Assembly: GCA_910588005.1 (NCBI GenBank) | Contig: CAJUQM010000070.1 | Span: 1 to 9,132, forward strand | Origin: an uncultured Oscillibacter sp. | Lineage (GTDB): Bacteria; Bacillota; Clostridia; Oscillospirales; Oscillospiraceae | DNA length: 9,132 nt | Direction of reading: 5' to 3' | Shown here: positions 5,636 through 9,132 of the stretch, piece by piece | Layout of the letters: every line of letters starts with the position of its first letter | Numbering within the stretch: position 1 is the first letter of the stretch | Notes under the pieces: generated by a model | What the model was told of the DNA's origin: nothing | The model's database searches: none | What the model saw: only the letters and a program-made list of their open reading frames with translations | Translations under genes and position numbers: made by a program

Positions 5636-6820
5636 ATGGTAAACCGGTTAAAAAGCATCCTGGCAGACTTTTTCCAGCAGGCCGATCTGGTGCTGCTGGG
5701 GCTTTGCTGCGTCTCCACGCTGTACGGCCTTGTGCTGATTTTCAGTGCCACCCAATTTATGGAAACAAAGGTCATCCGCTACGTGGGCGTGCAGAGCGCG
5801 GCCATGGTCATCGGCGTCTGTGCCTATATCTTCATGTCCATGCTGGACCTGGAAAACCTGATGAAAAAGTGGAAGTGGCTGGTGCTGTTCAACATCGTGT
5901 TCATCGGCCTGCTGATGACCCCCCTGGGCGTGGGACACAGAACCGGCAACGTGGCCTGGCTGAAATTTCCGGGCATCCCCTTCCAGGTCGGTCCGGCGGA
6001 GGTGGTTAAGATCACCTTCACTCTGCTGCTGGCCAAGCAGCTGGTGTGGCTGCGGGAGGAAAAGCGGGACCTCAAATCCTTCCGCTCCGCCCTTCTGGTG
6101 GCGGGACACACCCTGCTTCTGATGGGCTGGTACGTCATCATCTCAGGAGACATGGGCAACGCCCTCACCTTCTTTTTCATCTTTTTGTGCATGGCCTTTA
6201 CGGCGGGCTTTGCCCTGCGGTGGTTTGTTCTGTTGTTTGCGGGCATTGGCGGGACCGTATCGGCGGTACTGTTTCTGGATCTGGTGCCGGAGTCCATGAA
6301 ATACATGGTCAACCGCTTCCGGGTCCTCTTCGACCACAGCCTGGACCCCCTGGGCGTCGGCTGGCACCAGACCAGAAGCCTGCTGGCCATCGGCTCCGGC
6401 GGCGTGTTCGGCCAGGGATACTTAAACGGCACCCAGTCCCAGAGCAGCGAGAGCCAGTCCCTTCCCATGCGGTGGACGGACTTTATTTTCTCCGTCTGCG
6501 GAGAGGAGCTTGGAATGGTGGGGTGCATTCTCATCATTCTGCTTCTGACGGCCCTCATTTTCCGGGTATTGCTGGTGGCCAAGCGGTCCCAGACCTATTT
6601 CCACAGCTATGTCTGCGTGGGCATGGCCGCCATGCTGATCTATCAGACGGTCATCAACATCGGCATGTGCCTTTTCGTCATGCCCACCATCGGCGTCACC
6701 CTCCCCTTTTTCAGCTACGGCGGTTCCTCTATCGTCACACTGTACACCGCCATGGGCGTGGTCTCCAACATCAAAAAGCGGACCCTTTCCATGGATCGGC
6801 GGATCAGGCCGCTCCTGTAG
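5636..6820 (+). CDS. SEDS-family peptidoglycan glycosyltransferase (FtsW/RodA/SpoVE)
   Basis: A 394-residue polytopic membrane protein that polymerises lipid II glycan strands together with a class B PBP. About ten hydrophobic segments are visible, e.g. 18-38, 48-70, 80-97, 153-170, 173-215, 291-314, 326-348 and 350-376. Family motifs: FQVGPAEVVKI (116-126), SGDMGNA (170-176), AIGSGGVFGQG (251-261), LPMRWTDFIF (276-285) with the conserved Asp at 282, GEELG (289-293) and LPFFSYGGSS (356-365). The ATG at 5636 follows GAGGGAG and lies downstream of the promoter start, unlike the longer reading frame. Sequence alone does not separate elongation (RodA) from division or sporulation (FtsW/SpoVE) paralogues. 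No cognate PBP, MreB or Min gene is nearby. It appears to be transcribed alone. Confidence 0.93.
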   Translation: MVNRLKSILADFFQQADLVLLGLCCVSTLYGLVLIFSATQFMETKVIRYVGVQSAAMVIGVCAYIFMSMLDLENLMKKWKWLVLFNIVFIGLLMTPLGVGHRTGNVAWLKFPGIPFQVGPAEVVKITFTLLLAKQLVWLREEKRDLKSFRSALLVAGHTLLLMGWYVIISGDMGNALTFFFIFLCMAFTAGFALRWFVLLFAGIGGTVSAVLFLDLVPESMKYMVNRFRVLFDHSLDPLGVGWHQTRSLLAIGSGGVFGQGYLNGTQSQSSESQSLPMRWTDFIFSVCGEELGMVGCILIILLLTALIFRVLLVAKRSQTYFHSYVCVGMAAMLIYQTVINIGMCLFVMPTIGVTLPFFSYGGSSIVTLYTAMGVVSNIKKRTLSMDRRIRPLL

Positions 6821-6840
6821 GGCGGAGTGCGCGGCCTGAT
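6803..6840 (+). repeat. Perfect 10-bp inverted repeat across the SEDS stop codon
   Basis: ATCAGGCCGC (6803-6812) and GCGGCCTGAT (6831-6840) are exact reverse complements. TCC/GGA pairing can continue inside the 18-base spacer, which holds the TAG stop (6818-6820). The right arm's CTGAT could instead pair with ATCAG at 6846-6850. No U-run follows, so it is not a standard intrinsic terminator. It may end transcription inefficiently or protect the mRNA 3' end (inferred). Confidence 0.6.
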
Positions 6841-6853
6841 AGGGGATCAGAGG

Positions 6854-6921
6854 AGCCGGCGGCGCCCCCGGCGGCTAGAAGATGCCGTTTAAGGCATTCT
6901 CCCCCGGTTTTGACCGGCGGG
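6854..6921 (+). other. Run of three hairpins in the gap before rimM
   Basis: Three potential stems follow each other. The first is AGCCG-G-CGG/CCG-G-CGGCT (6854-6876). The second is GATGCC/GGCATT with a GTTTAA loop (6881-6898). The third is CCCCCGGT/ACCGGCGGG with one bulge (6901-6921). None has a U-tail. With the inverted repeat at 6803-6840 they fill most of the 200-base gap between the SEDS gene and rimM (6821-7020). I see no convincing sigma-A promoter in the gap. The role is unknown; it could be a structured leader or mRNA-processing region for rimM-trmD. Confidence 0.4.
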
Positions 6922-7020
6922 GCCGCGGTATGGAAAGCGGTGTGAACGGCTGTCGGATAGATGTTTGGACGGGGAGAACCCATTCTTCCGGTCCGGTAAA
7001 CCAAGAAAAGGAGCAGTCCC

Positions 7021-7527
7021 ATGAAATTGGAAACCATTAAAGTCGGACGTATCGTCAATGCCCACGGCATTCGGGGGGAGGTTCGGGTCCAGCCCCGGGA
7101 CGGCGATCCGGCCCTGTTGACCCGGTGCAAGACGTTTTTGCTGGACGGCAGTCCCGTTTCTCCCGCCGCCTGCCGCGTTCACAAGAGCTTTGCGCTGATG
7201 AAATTTCCCGGTGTGGAGGATATGAATGCCGCCCTGGCGCTCAAGGGCAGGGATCTCTACATTCGCCGGGAGGATCTCCGCCTGGGCGAGGGGGAGTATT
7301 TTGACGACGAACTGCTGGGTCTGGATGTGTACAGCGCGGACAGCGGCGAGTGCCTGGGCGAGCTGGTGGCGGTGGAGTCCTACCCGGCCCACAAGCTCTA
7401 CACGGTCCGTGGGCAGCGGGAATTCCTGGTGCCCGCCGTAAAGGATGTGTTTATCCAATCCGTGGATCTGGAGGATAACCGCATGGAGATTCACGTCTGG
7501 GAGGGGATGACCGCCGATGAGAATTGA
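7021..7527 (+). CDS. rimM: 16S rRNA processing / 30S maturation factor RimM
   Basis: Binds ribosomal protein S19 and helps mature the 30S head. The 168-residue length is typical. The N-terminal beta-barrel opens with KVGRIVNAHGIRGEVRV (7-23). The C-terminal PRC-barrel starts after the linker (EYFDDELLGLDVY at 92-104) and contains LVPAVKDVFI (136-145), the usual closing block. AAAGGAG sits 7 bases before the ATG. Its end overlaps the trmD start by 11 bases, so the two are translationally coupled. The common partners rpsP and the KH-domain gene are not upstream, and no rplS follows, so this is a reduced version of the rpsP-rimM-trmD-rplS cluster. Confidence 0.96.
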   Translation: MKLETIKVGRIVNAHGIRGEVRVQPRDGDPALLTRCKTFLLDGSPVSPAACRVHKSFALMKFPGVEDMNAALALKGRDLYIRREDLRLGEGEYFDDELLGLDVYSADSGECLGELVAVESYPAHKLYTVRGQREFLVPAVKDVFIQSVDLEDNRMEIHVWEGMTADEN

Positions 7528-8278
7528 TATCTGCACGCTGTTTCCAGACTCGGTAAACGCCATGCTGAATGTCAGTATTCTGGGCCGTGCCCAGGAGCGG
7601 GGATACATTACCATCCAGTCCCACCAGATCCGGGAGTACACAACCAACAAACAGATGCAGGTAGACGACTACCCCTACGGCGGAGGCCGGGGGGCGGTGA
7701 TGCAGGCGGACCCTCTGTACCGCTGTCACGCCCACATCGTGGAGACCTTCGGCCCCGGGCGGACGATTTTCCTGTCCCCCTGCGGGCGGACCTTTACCCA
7801 GGAGACCGCCAGGGAACTCTGCGCCAGCTATACCCATTTGATTTTGGTCTGCGGCCACTATGAGGGGGTTGACCAGCGGTTTCTGGACGAGTGCGTGGAT
7901 GAGGAGATCTCCCTGGGGGACTTTGTTCTCACAGGGGGAGAGATTCCGGCCATGGCGGTGGCGGATGCGGTTTGCAGGATGGTCCCCGGCGTTCTGCCGG
8001 ACCCGGAGTGCTTTGAGGAAGAGTCCCACTGGAACGGGCTTTTGGAGTATCCCCAGTACTCCCGGCCCGCGGTGTGGCATGACCGGGCGGTGCCGGAGGT
8101 TCTGCTCTCCGGCGACCATGGGAAGGTGGCGGACTGGCGCAGGAAGGAGAGCTATAAGCGCACCATGCGCCGGCGGCCCGATCTTTTTGCCAGGTTTGAC
8201 GAGAGCCAGCTGACCACCAAGGCGGAGAAGCGGGTTTTGCGGCAGGCGAAGGATGAATTGGCGGAAGAGCTGGAATAA
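7517..8278 (+). CDS. trmD: tRNA (guanine-37-N1)-methyltransferase TrmD
   Basis: SPOUT-class, trefoil-knot enzyme that methylates G37 of tRNAs with a G36-G37 sequence using SAM, preventing +1 frameshifts. The 253-residue length is normal. Motifs in order: YPYGGGRGAVM (52-62), CGHYEGVD (112-119), the knot and SAM-site stretch ISLGDFVLTGGE (131-142), LLEYPQYSRP (175-184) and GDHGKVADWRR (199-209). Two positions differ from textbook enzymes. The loop usually reads GxGMVM but here is GRGAVM. The residue aligned by eye with E. coli catalytic Asp169 (EDSF) is Glu169 here (EESH). Glu is a conservative change and may be common in Clostridia. It starts inside rimM and stops on the terminator stem. Confidence 0.96.
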   Translation: MRIDICTLFPDSVNAMLNVSILGRAQERGYITIQSHQIREYTTNKQMQVDDYPYGGGRGAVMQADPLYRCHAHIVETFGPGRTIFLSPCGRTFTQETARELCASYTHLILVCGHYEGVDQRFLDECVDEEISLGDFVLTGGEIPAMAVADAVCRMVPGVLPDPECFEEESHWNGLLEYPQYSRPAVWHDRAVPEVLLSGDHGKVADWRRKESYKRTMRRRPDLFARFDESQLTTKAEKRVLRQAKDELAEELE

Positions 8279-8313
8279 AAGCAGCCGGGCGCCAAGGGCC
8301 CGGCTGCTTTTTT
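8277..8313 (+). terminator. Intrinsic terminator of rimM-trmD
   Basis: GCAGCCGGGC (8281-8290) pairs perfectly with GCCCGGCTGC (8298-8307) around GCCAAGG. The preceding AAAA (8277-8280) can pair with the following TTTT, giving a 14-bp stem and a six-T tail (8308-8313). The stem begins within the trmD TAA stop codon. Confidence 0.96.
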
Positions 8314-8314
8314 A

Positions 8315-8470
8315 GGCCCTGTTTGAAAATGACAAAACGCCCAAACAGCGGATCTTATTCCGCTGTGCCGCGTTAAAATTTTTGAAATACACAACGTATT
8401 CCTGCAAATGTTTGCCCCGCCAGCGAAAATCTCTCGCCGCTGTGCATTTCGCCATTTATCAAACAAGGCC
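8315..8470. mobile_element. 156-bp fold-back (MITE-like) palindromic repeat element
   Basis: The two ends are imperfect inverted repeats. The left end starts GGCCCTGTTTGAAAATG (8315). The right end, read on minus from 8470, starts GGCCTTGTTTGATAAATG. The similarity runs on for about 27 bases, then into CAGCGG stems on both sides, and meets at AATAC/GTATT (8386-8390, 8396-8400), close to the geometric centre at 8392.5. The whole segment is thus one long imperfect palindrome with no coding capacity. It fills all the space between the trmD T-tract and the stop codon of the LURP-one gene. No target-site duplication is obvious. Size, terminal repeats and lack of an ORF suggest a MITE or a dispersed intergenic repeat (inferred). 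Confidence 0.65.
8340..8365 (-). terminator. Possible terminator for the LURP-one-like gene, inside the fold-back element
   Basis: On the minus strand CAGCGGA and TCCGCTG (8346-8352, 8359-8365) form a perfect 7-bp stem with a 6-base loop, followed by TTTGGGCGTTTTG. The U-tract is broken by GGGCG, so termination strength is uncertain. It is the only candidate terminator downstream of the 8474-8944 gene. Confidence 0.4.
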
Positions 8471-8473
8471 AAC

Positions 8474-8944
8474 TTAATTTCTGGAACACTTCTCCGCGTC
8501 GATGGCCAGCACCAGCATCAAGATGTACAGGGCGTTTCTGGGATCCGGCACATCGATGGAATAGGTGTCCGTCCAGTTCAGCAGCTCTTTGGAGATTGTG
8601 GCCACCAAGCCGCCGCTGGGTTCTGTGACTGTGTAGTCCCACTCCATGAAATCTCCCTCTACCTGCCAGCCGAAGCAGTCGATTTCGTACCGGGGGCGGA
8701 AAAAAGAGAGTCCCTTTTGAATGCCGCCGATATACTGTCCGCCCTCGTACAGCTCAAACTTGGGCAGCAGGGTAAAGACCCGCTCCTGAACGGTGCCGAT
8801 CTGATCGCCTCCGGCGTTTAAAATGTGGAGGCAGTGCCCCCAGGAGAGCTTGCCCTCCACGGTGTAGACGGGAACGCCCTCCCCGTTGTAGATATCATAG
8901 CTGTCAAACCAGGAGAAGAAGCGCTGTTTAAACCATAGACGCAT
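8474..8944 (-). CDS. LURP-one-related (LOR, tubby-like) family protein
   Basis: A 156-residue protein matching the LURP-one-related family, with a tubby C-terminal-like 12-stranded barrel around a central helix. Family-like stretches are FSWFDSYDIYNGEG (10-23), a LLPKFELYEGGQYIGGIQK block (59-77), FFRPRYEID (81-89), WQVEGDFMEWDY (93-104), ATISKELLNWTDTYSIDV (115-132) and the closing helix LYILMLVLAID (139-149). It is probably cytoplasmic or phosphoinositide/membrane-associated; the bacterial function is not known. I place the start at the ATG at 8944, because a -10 box covers the N-terminal end of the longer reading frame from 8992. The ribosome binding site is weak (GGGGGTG). The stop codon lies 3 bases from the fold-back element, which may have replaced its original 3' flank. 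Confidence 0.85.
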   Translation of the reverse strand: MRLWFKQRFFSWFDSYDIYNGEGVPVYTVEGKLSWGHCLHILNAGGDQIGTVQERVFTLLPKFELYEGGQYIGGIQKGLSFFRPRYEIDCFGWQVEGDFMEWDYTVTEPSGGLVATISKELLNWTDTYSIDVPDPRNALYILMLVLAIDAEKCSRN

Positions 8945-8982
8945 ATGCCGCACCCCCGCCGCCGAAAAATTTTGTTGATTAC

Positions 8983-8991
8983 ATTGTACCA
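8983..8991 (-). promoter_or_regulatory. Extended -10 promoter of the LURP-one-like gene
   Basis: The minus strand reads TGGTACAAT: a TG motif, one base, and TACAAT (8983-8988, 5/6 to TATAAT). No -35 hexamer lies at 16-18 bases, which is typical of extended -10 promoters. The start would be near 8976, giving a leader of about 30 bases before the ATG at 8944. Confidence 0.6.
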
Positions 8992-9025
8992 TGATTCGGC
9001 CCGGCGGAGTGTAACAAAATCATGA

Positions 9026-9059
9026 CAAAAGGGGGAGCCGGCGAAAGCCGGCTCTCCCT
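9026..9059 (-). terminator. Intrinsic terminator of the gene entering from the right edge
   Basis: On the minus strand GAGCCGGC and GCCGGCTC (9047-9054, 9035-9042) form a perfect 8-bp stem with a TTTC loop. Outer GGG/CCC pairing extends it past an unpaired A, and CCTTTTG follows. It lies 20-50 bases after the TAA at 9079-9081. Confidence 0.88.
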
Positions 9060-9078
9060 GTCCGATTCCAGCGGGAAG

Positions 9079-9132
9079 TTACAGGGACTTCTCGTAGGAC
9101 TCGATCATCTTCTTGAACGTGTGACCCGTACG
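9079..9132 (-). CDS. C-terminal end of an unidentified protein (partial)
   Basis: The last 17 codons and the TAA stop of a minus-strand gene that begins beyond the window. The visible C-terminus reads RTGHTFKKMIESYEKSL. The reading frame is supported by the stop being followed directly by a well-formed intrinsic terminator and by codon usage like the neighbours (GAG, AAG, CTG, TCC). The fragment is too short to name the family. Confidence 0.65.
   Translation of the reverse strand, partial: RTGHTFKKMIESYEKSL

Noticed and set aside
6046..6945. Plus-strand open frame of 299 codons
   Set aside because: Out-of-frame reading of the SEDS gene and the following gap. The SEDS frame holds the transmembrane segments and family signatures.
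6882..7040. Small 52-codon open frame (starts MPFKAFSPGF) before rimM, a possible leader peptide
   Set aside because: No usable ribosome binding site before its ATG, its start lies inside a hairpin, and it runs 20 bases into rimM in another frame. There is no terminator/antiterminator pair to suggest attenuation.
8152..8472. Minus-strand open frame of 106 codons over the trmD end and the fold-back element
   Set aside because: It reads through the trmD terminator and the palindromic element on the opposite strand and shows no protein motif.

Overview
The window looks like a piece of chromosome from a GC-rich Gram-positive anaerobe of the Clostridia, most likely Oscillospiraceae (Flavonifractor/Oscillibacter-like). 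This is inferred from the housekeeping gene content, strong AAGGAG-type ribosome binding sites, sigma-A promoters, U-tailed intrinsic terminators, a YerC-type TrpR relative and a LURP-one-like protein. No phage, plasmid, CRISPR or defence module is visible. Almost everything is core metabolism or RNA/cell-wall housekeeping.

Layout, left to right. (1) Minus-strand tRNA operon (tRNA-Val(UAC), then tRNA-Asp(GUC) cut by the window edge), driven by a perfect TTGACA-17-TATAAT promoter. (2) Minus-strand operon yerC, SAM methyltransferase, hslO (Hsp33), tightly packed and translationally coupled, with its own promoter near 2250. (3) A divergent plus-strand gene for a soluble DUF3298 (RsiV-like) protein, ending in a bidirectional terminator at 3094-3129. 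(4) Minus-strand operon tsaE, tsaB, a small membrane-anchored protein of unknown function, and upp. The first two make part of the tRNA t6A37 machinery; upp salvages uracil. (5) Divergent to it, a plus-strand SEDS-family peptidoglycan polymerase (FtsW/RodA/SpoVE). The two divergent promoters are near mirror images (both TTTACA-17-TATACT with an extended -10). (6) A 200-base structured gap, then rimM-trmD (16S rRNA maturation factor and tRNA m1G37 methyltransferase), overlapping by 11 bases and closed by a strong terminator. (7) A 156-bp full-length fold-back (MITE-like) repeat wedged between the trmD terminator and the stop codon of a minus-strand LURP-one-related (tubby-like) gene. (8) At the right edge, the terminator and last 17 codons of an unidentified minus-strand gene.

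A theme is translation: two tRNAs, t6A37 enzymes, m1G37 methyltransferase and a 30S assembly factor sit within 9 kb. The least explained items are the fold-back element at 8315-8470, the competing hairpins around the end of the SEDS gene and before rimM, and the unknown membrane protein between tsaB and upp. I found no convincing new multi-gene system.
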